Below are positions 1 through 6,567 of a DNA stretch of 9,074 nt, piece after piece (position 1 is the stretch's first letter; every line of letters begins with the position of its first letter). Below the pieces are notes generated by a model. It was not told where the DNA came from. It saw only the letters and a list, made by a program, of their open reading frames with translations, and did no database searches. The DNA comes from Candidatus Babeliales bacterium (GTDB lineage Bacteria > Babelota > Babeliae > Babelales > JACPOV01): NCBI GenBank assembly GCA_020050475.1, contig JAGVKP010000048.1, positions 1-9,074 of the forward strand, given 5' to 3'. Made by a program: the position numbers and the translations under genes.

Positions 1-1
1 C

Positions 2-694
2 CATTTTGTCAGCTGCCCGGGATGCGAAGGCAAAGGATTAAAAGCAGGCACATCCTATCAGGTCTGCACAAGTTGCCAAGGAGCAGGCGAGCAGCATTAC
101 CGCCAAGGATTTTTCACCTTTGCGCAAGCATGCGGCTCATGCGCCGGCCAGGGCTTTACGATCCCATCACCCTGCCCCATTTGCAACGGCCAATCTCGGG
201 TACAAAAATATGAAAAAATCACCCCGACGATTCCAAAAGGAATTTTTGATGGGGCTGAACTGCGCGTAACCAAAGCAGGGGACGCGGGCACCTTTGGTGG
301 TGCTGCCGGTTCACTCTTTATTCGTGTCCATGTCCAATCGGACAAACGGTTTACCCGTGTTGATGATAATCTGCAATGCACCGTAATGCTTACTTATCCG
401 CAGCTGGTGTTTGGTTCGCAGCTTGAAGTCGAAAATATTGATGGTTCAAAAGAGACGATTAAGATTCCCAAGGGATGTGCGGTCGGTTATAAAATCGTCA
501 TCAAAGGTAAAGGATTTGTTAACGTTTCGACCAAGCGTCAGGGAGACTGGGTAATCGTAACGCAATGCCATATTCCATCAAAGCTTTCAACGTCGGCAGC
601 CGACCTTCTCAAAGAGTACTCTGAGCAGATCGGCACGACGACAAATGATGGAGATGGAACTATTAAAGGCTTTTTTAAGAAGTTTTTAGGGTAA
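2..694 (+). CDS. dnaJ: Chaperone protein DnaJ, C-terminal part (5' truncated by window edge)
   Basis: This is the co-chaperone that delivers substrates to DnaK and stimulates its ATPase in the cytosol. The window opens inside the zinc-binding region, so the J domain and Gly/Phe linker lie upstream and are not seen. In the 230 visible residues, four cysteine motifs occur in order: CPGCEGKG (5-12), CTSCQGAG (22-29), CGSCAGQG (44-51) and CPICNGQS (58-65). They match the CxxCxGxG repeats of the family, but the last ends in Ser instead of Gly. The two C-terminal beta domains follow, with typical stretches such as IPKGIFDGAELRV and a GDWVIV segment, and the protein ends in FFKKFLG much as other DnaJ proteins do. 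The stop is followed at once by a hairpin terminator, and the next gene converges on it. Identification is firm; only the 5' end is missing. Confidence 0.96.
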   Translation, partial: HFVSCPGCEGKGLKAGTSYQVCTSCQGAGEQHYRQGFFTFAQACGSCAGQGFTIPSPCPICNGQSRVQKYEKITPTIPKGIFDGAELRVTKAGDAGTFGGAAGSLFIRVHVQSDKRFTRVDDNLQCTVMLTYPQLVFGSQLEVENIDGSKETIKIPKGCAVGYKIVIKGKGFVNVSTKRQGDWVIVTQCHIPSKLSTSAADLLKEYSEQIGTTTNDGDGTIKGFFKKFLG

Positions 695-699
695 AAAAG

Positions 700-726
700 A
701 AGGCCTCACCTAAAATGAGGCCTTTT
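700..726. terminator. Bidirectional intrinsic terminator between dnaJ and the convergent exported-protein gene
   Basis: A perfect 9-bp stem, AAGGCCTCA (700-708) with TGAGGCCTT (716-724), encloses a 7-base loop. It has a short T tract on the plus side (723-726) and an A tract (693-698) that reads as T on the minus strand. It begins six bases after the dnaJ stop and ends just before the stop of the minus-strand gene at 729, so it can serve both. Confidence 0.88.
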
Positions 727-728
727 GA

Positions 729-1199
729 TTAATTAAGATTATTTGGATTCAGCTGATTCTGAACAAGATTGACACCCTGTTGCAAAACTGCCATCGCACC
801 AGATTTGATTGCGCAAGCAACAGTAAATCCTTTTGCTTTAAGAAGCGTCATTAACTCCTGGGTAGAAACTTCATGCTTTTGAGCAATAGTGAAAATATCT
901 TGCGCTAAGTTTCTATTTTCAGTTGCCAATTCTTTATCCGCTTTAACCTTAACGCCAAGCTTATCTATATCTTCATTCAATTTCTTCGCTCGTTCGCTTG
1001 AAGCAAAACCGTATTTTTTGAAAAGATAGATACCCACACCCACTGCCGCTACACCCGCAACCGCATATTTATGATTCGAAAGAAACTCAACTACCATATT
1101 GGATTGTTTCGCCTCATCGGCAGCATGTAGCTGCGCAGTTACATTTCCTGCCAAGCAGATCGTGAACAGTATCATCATCAGTTTTTTAATGAATTTCAT
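729..1199 (-). CDS. Small exported membrane-anchored protein, B-type paralogue (156 aa), unknown function
   Basis: I do not recognise a named family. The start chosen is the ATG at 1199, because GGAG lies six bases upstream; an in-frame ATG six codons earlier would put this Shine-Dalgarno inside the gene. Residues 1-26 form a signal peptide (MKFIKK, hydrophobic stretch, then possible cleavage after VTA or LHA). Residues 45-60 are a Gly/Ala/Val-rich hydrophobic segment ending YLFKKYGFASSE, followed by a charged helical region (66-110) and a second mildly hydrophobic stretch (124-147). It resembles the protein at 1796-2272 in its MKF-KK start, hydrophobic segment and K-Y-x-x-A-[ST] motif. It is second gene of a pair, 21 bases after the gene at 1221-1691, and ends at the shared terminator. 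It probably sits in the inner membrane or envelope with a soluble tail; this is inference from topology only. Confidence 0.8.
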   Translation of the reverse strand: MKFIKKLMMILFTICLAGNVTAQLHAADEAKQSNMVVEFLSNHKYAVAGVAAVGVGIYLFKKYGFASSERAKKLNEDIDKLGVKVKADKELATENRNLAQDIFTIAQKHEVSTQELMTLLKAKGFTVACAIKSGAMAVLQQGVNLVQNQLNPNNLN

Positions 1200-1220
1200 T
1201 TTTTTCTCCATCTTCATGCA

Positions 1221-1691
1221 TTAGTTATTCTTAACTGCTTCATTGATAACAGTCTTGTTATCTAAATTTTCTTGAAGCTTTTCTTTGGCTTGAGTAAGCA
1301 GAAGTTTTGTCTCTTCAAGTTCTTTTTTGGTTGCATCAGCTTCAGCAACAACTGTATTCAACTTTTCCTGCATTTCATCAAGCTGATAGTTCATAACCGG
1401 TTTCGGTATCGCATTCCATACAAATCCAAGACCAGTCTTAAAAAATGACCATCCGGTACCTACCATATACCCAGCTGCTTGCGCCGTCTTTTTACCTACG
1501 GCAGTCTCAGCTAAATAGCTTGCACCCTGCGCCAACGACGTATTTGATAATTTTCGGTAAGCATAAATACCAAACGCTGCACCGACGGCCAATTTGACCG
1601 AGGTACCGGTCATACCAGCTTGAGCTTTTGGGCTCATACAGCCAGCACTGACCGCTGCAACTATCAGTAATGCTTTTATTTGTTTATTCAT
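1221..1691 (-). CDS. Small exported protein, A-type paralogue (156 aa), unknown function
   Basis: The product is unrecognised. The start at 1691 is set by GGAGG (1701-1705) nine bases upstream; the reading frame stays open 12 codons further, but that would swallow the ribosome binding site. A signal peptide spans about residues 1-25 (MNKQIKALLIV...KAQA, cleavage likely before GM). A Cys at 18 sits in AVSAGC, which is a poor lipobox. A short hydrophobic segment (32-45) ends in YAYRKLSN, a Gly/Ala-rich amphipathic region covers 55-95, and residues 102-150 form a heptad-like coiled coil rich in Glu, Lys and Leu. The N-terminal half aligns with the protein at 2284-2796 (SAG, P-x-AQAGM, YA-[YF]-[KR]). 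First gene of its pair, under its own promoter at 1717-1744, with the B-type gene 21 bases downstream. Confidence 0.82.
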   Translation of the reverse strand: MNKQIKALLIVAAVSAGCMSPKAQAGMTGTSVKLAVGAAFGIYAYRKLSNTSLAQGASYLAETAVGKKTAQAAGYMVGTGWSFFKTGLGFVWNAIPKPVMNYQLDEMQEKLNTVVAEADATKKELEETKLLLTQAKEKLQENLDNKTVINEAVKNN

Positions 1692-1716
1692 ACTTTGTAA
1701 CCTCCATCTACTCTCC

Positions 1717-1744
1717 ATTCTACGCATTATTTTCAGATTGTCAA
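1717..1744 (-). promoter_or_regulatory. Sigma70-type promoter for the 1691/1199 gene pair (duplicated copy 2)
   Basis: On the minus strand TTGACA (1744-1739) is a perfect -35 box. A 16-base spacer leads to TAGAAT (1722-1717), five of six matches to the -10 consensus. The start codon follows 25 bases later. The leader carries ATGGAGGTT just before the start, almost the same as in the paired promoter at 2825-2852, so the two upstream regions look like copies. Confidence 0.78.
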
Positions 1745-1766
1745 TTTAATTCAGCATTTAGGCATT

Positions 1767-1786
1767 TTTTCTATTCGAATAGAAAA
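1767..1786. repeat. Perfect 20-bp palindrome between two gene pairs
   Basis: The bases are TTTTCTATTC joined directly to its reverse complement GAATAGAAAA. The palindrome lies ten bases past the stop at 1796 and 22 bases upstream of the -35 box at 1744. It has no T tract on the transcribed side, so it is not a classic terminator. It could be a two-fold operator site or an RNA-processing or decay hairpin. Which one is unknown. Confidence 0.7.
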
Positions 1787-1795
1787 TAAAGCTAC

Positions 1796-2272
1796 TTATT
1801 TTGGTTCCAGCTTATCGCTCAACCGCCGGGCAAGAGAAAATAAAGAATACGTACGCTGATTTTTCTGGGCGGTTTTTATATGCTTGCGTATCTGGTCAAA
1901 ATCATTTCGTTGCATATTGAGCGTCGAATCGAACTGGTCGTTCAGTTTTTTCAGCCCGGTGCTGTTATTTTTAAGGCCATTTTCAACCTTAAAAAGGTCA
2001 TTTTCAGCTGAATGGCGTGTCTGCGCAAATGAAAGCCAAACCTGATATTTTGCATCATTCATCATCTGATCAAATTCATGCTTGGTCGCCCAGCGATACT
2101 TATTGATTAAATAAGCCGCCCCTGCAGTTGCTGCACCAGCCAAAGCCGCTTTACCGCGCACGCGCGTCACTGGCTTGAAGATGGTCAAAAAGCTACGCGA
2201 TTGCTCAGCTTGCGCCAAACACCCGATAACCAATAAGCAAAAACTGATCATTATTTTTTTGAATTTCATCAT
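1796..2272 (-). CDS. Small exported membrane-anchored protein, B-type paralogue (158 aa), unknown function
   Basis: No family is recognised. Three consecutive ATGs (2275, 2272, 2269) follow the GGAG at 2283-2280; 2272 is chosen for its six-base spacing, but 2269, giving MKFKK, is nearly as good. The first 22 residues form a signal peptide with two possible processing sites: a lipobox-like VIGC (Cys18) or signal peptidase I cleavage after AQA. Residues 41-57 are an Ala/Gly-rich membrane segment ending YLINKYRWATKHEFD. The rest (64-158) is charged and helical with weak heptads, ending in a basic stretch. It matches the protein at 729-1199 around the start and the membrane segment. The gene follows its A-type partner after 11 bases, so the two should be co-transcribed and probably translationally coupled. 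The palindrome at 1767-1786 lies just downstream. Confidence 0.8.
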   Translation of the reverse strand: MMKFKKIMISFCLLVIGCLAQAEQSRSFLTIFKPVTRVRGKAALAGAATAGAAYLINKYRWATKHEFDQMMNDAKYQVWLSFAQTRHSAENDLFKVENGLKNNSTGLKKLNDQFDSTLNMQRNDFDQIRKHIKTAQKNQRTYSLFSLARRLSDKLEPK

Positions 2273-2283
2273 CATTCGCTCCA

Positions 2284-2796
2284 TTATTTTTTCTTACGCT
2301 TGGCAATAATGTCTCGTACAAATTGCTCTCGCTCATCATTAAGCTGTCTGTTTCTTGTCTCAAGATCCTTAATCTGGGTAGCCTGATTTTTGATCTGCTC
2401 TTCCAATTTTAACGTATACTGGCTGTGTTCTTGTTGTGCTTTTTGTGCCTCCTGGCGAATGTACTCCGCAAAGTCAGTACGCGCATTTTTCAAATCTTGG
2501 GGAAAAATTGGCTGAAAATATTTTTTTGTGTTTCGCCAGCCATCAAGCAACGATGAGCACCCTGCTTGAAGCGTCATCTTCAAGCCAGTAAAAAGAGATT
2601 TGCTTTTCGGCTGCAACTCATAGAATGATGATTGCACACCAAACTGAAAGTTGTTGTTTGCAAACGATTTGAATGCGTACCAGCTAATTGCCGACCCGAA
2701 TCCAAACGTAGCTGCTTTTTTGACCATTCCTGCTTGCGCAACCGGCATACCAGCAGAAATAACTAATAATAAACCTAAAAGATATGATCTGTTCAT
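2284..2796 (-). CDS. Small exported coiled-coil protein, A-type paralogue (170 aa), unknown function
   Basis: This is the other A-type copy. The start at 2796 is set by GGAGG (2806-2810), nine bases upstream, exactly as in the copy at 1691. A signal peptide covers residues 1-22, with likely cleavage after VAQA. Next come a short aromatic hydrophobic segment (28-43, ending WYAFKSFANN), a middle region with a single Cys (80), and a clear coiled coil at 105-160. The protein ends in a run of Lys/Arg (AKRKKK). Alignment by eye with the protein at 1221-1691 shows SAG, P-x-AQAGM and YA-[FY]-[KR] at matching positions, while the C-terminal half has diverged but keeps the coiled-coil character. The stop at 2284-2286 touches the leader of the next gene (TAATG). 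Confidence 0.82.
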   Translation of the reverse strand: MNRSYLLGLLLVISAGMPVAQAGMVKKAATFGFGSAISWYAFKSFANNNFQFGVQSSFYELQPKSKSLFTGLKMTLQAGCSSLLDGWRNTKKYFQPIFPQDLKNARTDFAEYIRQEAQKAQQEHSQYTLKLEEQIKNQATQIKDLETRNRQLNDEREQFVRDIIAKRKKK

Positions 2797-2824
2797 AACC
2801 TGAAACCTCCATTTCATATCTCTC

Positions 2825-2852
2825 AGTCTATATTTTTGTTTCTATTTGTCAA
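2825..2852 (-). promoter_or_regulatory. Sigma70-type promoter for the 2796/2272 gene pair (duplicated copy 1)
   Basis: TTGACA (2852-2847) is a perfect -35 box, followed by a 16-base spacer and TAGACT (2830-2825), four of six matches to the -10 consensus. Spacer length, -10 sequence and the ATGGAGGTT leader match the promoter at 1717-1744. The start codon lies 28 bases downstream. The element lies beyond the terminator of the preceding unit, so this pair is transcribed independently. Confidence 0.75.
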
Positions 2853-2908
2853 TTAAAAGAATCTACAAAGATATCCTTTTTTGCCTACGCGCTTACTATT
2901 TTGGCAAC

Positions 2909-2942
2909 AAAAAAAAGCCCCGGGTTTATCCAGGGCTTTTTT
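2909..2942 (-). terminator. Intrinsic terminator of the 5368-2969 transcription unit
   Basis: AAAAAAGCCC (2911-2920) pairs with GGGCTTTTTT (2933-2942), with two more G-C pairs inside after one mismatch and a 6-base loop. On the minus strand the hairpin is followed by eight T residues (2916-2909). It lies 27 bases past the stop at 2969 and upstream of the next promoter. The stem is symmetric, but no plus-strand gene needs it. Confidence 0.9.
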
Positions 2943-2968
2943 ATAAGCAGTCAAATTATAAAGGTCAT

Positions 2969-4255
2969 CTAATCTTGATTATCTTGATTATTAGCAAACC
3001 CACTTCCTTCAATATATTTTATTTGCGTAGGACTGTTTTTTTTAACCACTGCTGAAGAGTTCTGATTTTTGTGCTTTTCAGAAGGGTTACTTGTTTCAAA
3101 GGAAGCAGGCTTAAAGGCAAGTATATTTGCTTTCGTAGGTGTGACGCTTGTTTTAGATTTACCTGGTCCTTTATTATCCGGCACTGATTTTTCTGTAGTT
3201 TCTATCGATACTTTAGAAATCTCTTTTAATGCAATCAGCGTCTTTTTTACGTCAGTAAAAACACCTAATTGGATTTGCTCAATAGCCCCACTCAATTCTT
3301 TTTCTTCTTCGAGCTGCTGCCTTAGTTGCTCAGTTGTATTTTTTGATTTCTCTGCTGTATTTTCTAAGTTTTGAGCAGATATTGCAAACTTACCATCAAG
3401 GAAAGTAATCTTTTCTGTAATTCGCTTAAGATTGCCAACCAGATTTTTCACCATTTCGGGGTCTGTGAAGTTTTGTATTCTTTCCTGGCAAAGATTTACT
3501 TTTTGATAATGCTCTTCAGATCGATTTTTATGAGACCTTTTTTGTTCGTTTAAAAAAGATTGAAGATCCAATCCAAATTCATTTTTCTTATCTGCAAATA
3601 TTTGAGAGTTTTTTTCTAAAAACCCCATCAAGTTACCTAATTTCTCTTTTTGGCTATTTTGAGCTATTGATACTTCTTGCTTCAGAGTAGCCATAGTAGT
3701 TCCAATTGCCGTTTGTTGCTTCTGAATAGCTTTTTCGTTGTTGCTGGTTGTATTTTGAACAGTGGTAACATACGTTTTTAGATCAGTTAAATTTTGGGTC
3801 GCCCCATCCTTAATTTCCGTCAAATCTTTATTCGTTGTATCGCTTTTTTCCCCAAAGTTTTTATTGATGCTCGCAACCTGACCTGTGAGTGTTTCTTGCT
3901 TCTTTACATCACTGTCTTCAAGATCTTGCGCTGATGCCCAATATCTAAATTTCCAAATATACGTCAGGGCAACTCCTGAGGCAGTGAGCAATAGAAGACT
4001 TTTTGCGCTTGGTAAAGATGCGAAAACTTTTTCAAGAACCGTTGGTGGTCTCATTCCCAGATCTTGTAATTTTTCATTGACCACTTTTTCGATAAGCTCT
4101 TTTGGATAATCCAATTCAAGCCTATTACCTTGCGTCACAAGCTCTACCGGAGTCGAGCGCGGATAAACAGTATCTTTTCCACCTACGCCCAGCAATGGTC
4201 TTCCAGTAAGCCCACAAAAAACAACAAGTACTACTCCCCATAGCGTTCTTTTCAT
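2969..4255 (-). CDS. Exported single-pass coiled-coil protein (428 aa), unknown function
   Basis: No recognisable enzyme domain. Residues 1-24 look like a signal peptide (MKRTLWGVVLVVF). Residues 25-83 form a compact region predicted to lie outside the inner membrane. Residues 86-101 are a hydrophobic segment ending TYIWKF, followed by RYWASAQDLED, a motif shared with the B-type small proteins. About 112-355 is a long, low-complexity helical region rich in Thr, Asn, Gln, Lys and Glu, with likely coiled coils strongest at 295-330 (EQLRQQLEEEKE). The last 70 residues (360-428) are Ser/Pro/Asn-rich and probably disordered. The start at 4255 is supported by GAGG seven bases upstream. The gene follows the one at 4277-5368 after 21 bases and ends near a strong terminator. 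Role is unknown; an envelope-spanning or surface-tethering protein is the simplest reading. Confidence 0.82.
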   Translation of the reverse strand: MKRTLWGVVLVVFCGLTGRPLLGVGGKDTVYPRSTPVELVTQGNRLELDYPKELIEKVVNEKLQDLGMRPPTVLEKVFASLPSAKSLLLLTASGVALTYIWKFRYWASAQDLEDSDVKKQETLTGQVASINKNFGEKSDTTNKDLTEIKDGATQNLTDLKTYVTTVQNTTSNNEKAIQKQQTAIGTTMATLKQEVSIAQNSQKEKLGNLMGFLEKNSQIFADKKNEFGLDLQSFLNEQKRSHKNRSEEHYQKVNLCQERIQNFTDPEMVKNLVGNLKRITEKITFLDGKFAISAQNLENTAEKSKNTTEQLRQQLEEEKELSGAIEQIQLGVFTDVKKTLIALKEISKVSIETTEKSVPDNKGPGKSKTSVTPTKANILAFKPASFETSNPSEKHKNQNSSAVVKKNSPTQIKYIEGSGFANNQDNQD

Positions 4256-4276
4256 AAAGCGTACCTCATGGGTTTA

Positions 4277-5368
4277 TTAATCATTTTTTTTACTTTCTAT
4301 CAACAAAATATTTTTATTTGTATGACTTGTACCACTGTTTTGCCTTAGCTGGCCAAATGTTGACGATGCACGAAACAGCGGAGGATATTTTTTAGCACTA
4401 TCAATATTAAACGACAATGGCTGGTAATTCGTATTTGATACTACGGCATTTGATGCGGAAAAATCAATTTGGCTATTTTTAAAAGTTTTTTTTCCCAGTC
4501 CACTTAAAACTTTAAGTAAATCTTGATTGAGATCTTCTAGTTCGTTTTGTAGATTTTGTAGCCTCTTTTTATTTTCTTCCCGTTGATTCATGATCTCTTG
4601 AATAAGTTTAGCATCCTGTTCGTTTTGCTCAGATAAACTGTTTACTTTTTTCTCTACAAAGGTGACATGTTTTTCAAGGTTTTCTGCCTTTGTTTCCAAA
4701 ATTTTTTGTTGTTCTGCAAATTCATTTATTTTTTCTTCGATATTTTTCTTTTGGACATCAAGGCTATTTGAAAAAGATTGGTATATCTCCAGTAGTTTTT
4801 TGTTTTCTTCATTAGCAAACTCTTTCATGTGCTCGGAGGTCTGCACCAATGTTTGCTGAAGATTCTGAAAAACTGATTCAATCTCATTTTTTTGAAGGTC
4901 CAATGCTAATTTTAGATCATTCATCTCCTGTTTGACTGCCACCTCACCATCCTTAAATTGCTTCTGTAGTTCTTCGAAATCGGTACTGACCCTAGAAGCT
5001 AAGTTTAGCATTAATTGATCTAGTGTTTGTTGCTTATCTTCTTGGCTCTTCTTTGCATCCAAAAGATGCTTGGTGACTTCTTCATTATTTTGTCTTAGCG
5101 CTTGAATTTGGTTATTAAAATTTGCAAATGACGTTTCATGATTTTTTGTAAGAGATTCAAACGTGGTTTTATTACTTTCTTCCCATTTAGTTTCCGACCG
5201 CGCAAGATCTTCGCGTGAAACAACGCCAAATTTTTTTCGAAAAAAAGCAAAAACAGAAAATGCATACGTAAATGGCATTTTCACGCACCAGAAAAAATCA
5301 ATACTGATGAGATGATGATGCATAAAAAGAGTTAAAAATAAACCGAGAGTAATTTTTTTTTTGAGCAT
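4277..5368 (-). CDS. Membrane-targeted long coiled-coil protein (363 aa), unknown function
   Basis: The N-terminus has two hydrophobic stretches (5-15 and 33-43) separated by MHHHLISIDFFWCVK. The first may be a signal peptide, or the two may form a hairpin; I cannot decide. Next comes RKKFGVVSREDLARSE (44-59), the motif shared with the neighbouring proteins. Residues 55-290 are an almost unbroken coiled coil rich in Glu, Lys, Gln, Asn and Leu with abundant heptads, and 295-363 is a Ser/Asn-rich tail. Such repeats give generic matches to myosin- or SMC-like coiled coils that carry no functional meaning. The start at 5368 has no convincing Shine-Dalgarno; it was chosen for its basic MLKKKIT onset and its place about 30 bases downstream of a promoter. 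First gene of a two-gene unit. The segment is AT-rich: 16 of 60 bases at 4681-4740 are G or C. Confidence 0.8.
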   Translation of the reverse strand: MLKKKITLGLFLTLFMHHHLISIDFFWCVKMPFTYAFSVFAFFRKKFGVVSREDLARSETKWEESNKTTFESLTKNHETSFANFNNQIQALRQNNEEVTKHLLDAKKSQEDKQQTLDQLMLNLASRVSTDFEELQKQFKDGEVAVKQEMNDLKLALDLQKNEIESVFQNLQQTLVQTSEHMKEFANEENKKLLEIYQSFSNSLDVQKKNIEEKINEFAEQQKILETKAENLEKHVTFVEKKVNSLSEQNEQDAKLIQEIMNQREENKKRLQNLQNELEDLNQDLLKVLSGLGKKTFKNSQIDFSASNAVVSNTNYQPLSFNIDSAKKYPPLFRASSTFGQLRQNSGTSHTNKNILLIESKKND

Positions 5369-5404
5369 AAAAAGGGCTATCTTTCAGCAAAAAAAGACAG
5401 ATCA

Positions 5405-5433
5405 ACTATCCCACACAATGCTCTTTTTGTCAA
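5405..5433 (-). promoter_or_regulatory. Sigma70-type promoter for the 5368/4255 coiled-coil gene pair
   Basis: On the minus strand TTGACA (5433-5428) is followed by a 17-base spacer and GATAGT (5410-5405), four of six matches to the -10 consensus. It lies 13 bases past the stop of the nurA-like gene, with no hairpin between them, so read-through from upstream is also possible. Confidence 0.72.
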
Positions 5434-5446
5434 AAATACAAAAAAA

Positions 5447-6553
5447 TTACACGCTCATTCTACGCTTTTTAGCGCTTTTTTGTGAAATAGAAAAGTGCGT
5501 TCCCGCACTCATACCATATTTGGTAAGCAGATGATAAAACAGTTCGCGATCCGGCGTTTTCACGACCGCCTGCTCATGAGCTTCAGCCAAACTTACTGGA
5601 TAACCGTATCCTTTATTGACCTGATCGTATATGCATGCGCTTATTAATTCAACAGCTGATGCATCCTGCGCGAGCCACTTAGGCAATTCTATGCGCGCTA
5701 TTTCTTCATCCGTCTGAAGATAATAAAAGCAAGGGCGCATCGGCTCGTAATAGGTCTGCGCCGTCAAAGATTGATGCTCAAAGATGATAGTGCGCTCTCC
5801 CGACTTTAAATACAGATTGACCAGATCGGTATCGACAATGCGATCAATTTTTTGCGCCGCATCGCAGCGATGATCTTGATAATCGCAGGCTACGTAGCGC
5901 GCCAGCATTACTAACTCTTTGCTTTTGGGAAAACTGATATACCACGCGACTATTTTTTTCTGCGCATAAAGTCTGAGCAGGAGATCATGATAACGGGCCA
6001 AAAAAAGGGCACGCAGCTCCGGTTCATATGCCTGTAAATGCCAAAATATGAGCGATCCATCAAAAAGAAAAATGGTTGGCAGGTCATCATCTGGTTGGCA
6101 ATAGCTCACTGCATACGCAAGTTCATACTCTTGCCGCATGGCATTGACTGCATCCGCAGTCAGCGGAATCTCTTGATCAAGCGGCGAAAGAATAGTCGGC
6201 ACGGAGGCGACACTCACCGCTGATCGGTGGTCATACGTCAGGGTGACGGCACCGATATTAATAAGCGCACACTGAGCATTAAAATGCCTATCAGGATAAA
6301 TTTGGGAACCATCAATACCAATAACGCGATACGGTTTTTTGCATGGCATGACCTGCTGAGCTGCGGCAAGCGAACCGTGCCAACGCGGAATCGTTTTTTC
6401 GGCGCGAGCAGTTGACAGTTTACGTTCAAGATCAGGATCGCTACTCATTTGATGCCAAAGGACCGCAGCTTGCGCAAGCTGATCATCAAGCGGCGCAAAA
6501 AGAAGGGCGGATTTCTCTTTGATTGCGTGCATAAGTTTTAAGTGATCAAGCAT
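5447..6553 (-). CDS. nurA: NurA-domain nuclease (368 aa)
   Basis: NurA nucleases are metal-dependent DNA-end nucleases that work with the hexameric HerA translocase in resecting double-strand breaks; they are best studied in archaea but occur in various bacteria. The protein carries the family's ordered motifs: GIDGSQIYP (79-87, Asp81), LFDGSLIFW (163-171, Asp165), AWYISFPKSKEL (203-214), YYLQTDEEIARIELP (277-291), and the C-terminal block YDQVNKGYGYPVSLAEAHE (309-327, Asp310 and His326). By family analogy, Asp81, Asp165, Asp310 and His326 are candidate metal or catalytic residues. The start at 6553 is fixed by AAGGAG five bases upstream; the frame is open 29 codons further, but that would overlap sufU. 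It follows sufU after 14 bases, so they are co-transcribed. No herA is visible in the window. Base composition is much richer in G+C than the coiled-coil genes downstream. Confidence 0.85.
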   Translation of the reverse strand: MLDHLKLMHAIKEKSALLFAPLDDQLAQAAVLWHQMSSDPDLERKLSTARAEKTIPRWHGSLAAAQQVMPCKKPYRVIGIDGSQIYPDRHFNAQCALINIGAVTLTYDHRSAVSVASVPTILSPLDQEIPLTADAVNAMRQEYELAYAVSYCQPDDDLPTIFLFDGSLIFWHLQAYEPELRALFLARYHDLLLRLYAQKKIVAWYISFPKSKELVMLARYVACDYQDHRCDAAQKIDRIVDTDLVNLYLKSGERTIIFEHQSLTAQTYYEPMRPCFYYLQTDEEIARIELPKWLAQDASAVELISACIYDQVNKGYGYPVSLAEAHEQAVVKTPDRELFYHLLTKYGMSAGTHFSISQKSAKKRRMSV

Positions 6554-6558
6554 GCACG

Positions 6559-6564
6559 CTCCTT
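6559..6564 (-). promoter_or_regulatory. Ribosome binding site fixing the nurA start
   Basis: AAGGAG on the minus strand lies five bases before the ATG at 6553, inside the 14-base gap after the sufU stop. It argues against the longer in-frame start at 6640. Confidence 0.8.
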
Positions 6565-6567
6565 TTT

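Noticed and set aside
22..213. Plus-strand open frame of 63 codons starting inside dnaJ
   Set aside because: It is out of frame with the CxxCxGxG motifs that define the real gene.
97..381. Minus-strand open frame of 94 codons
   Set aside because: It lies entirely antisense to the zinc-finger part of dnaJ, whose plus-strand motifs are unmistakable, and has no ribosome site or recognisable features.
729..2817. Possibility that the A/B gene pairs are toxin-antitoxin or phage lysis (holin/spanin) modules
   Set aside because: Size and membrane targeting would allow it, but there is no endolysin, no other phage gene, no DNA-binding antitoxin-like partner, and both members of each pair are exported.
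2846..4109. Several short plus-strand frames (2846-3055, 3069-3374, 3371-3553, 3885-4109)
   Set aside because: They are mostly antisense to the 428-residue coiled-coil gene or overlap the promoter and terminator upstream of 2796, and read as Ser/Phe/Cys-rich mirror translations.
4277..5368. Resemblance of the coiled coil to myosin/SMC or chemoreceptor proteins
   Set aside because: The likeness is only heptad composition; there is no ATPase head, hinge, HAMP domain or conserved signalling tip.
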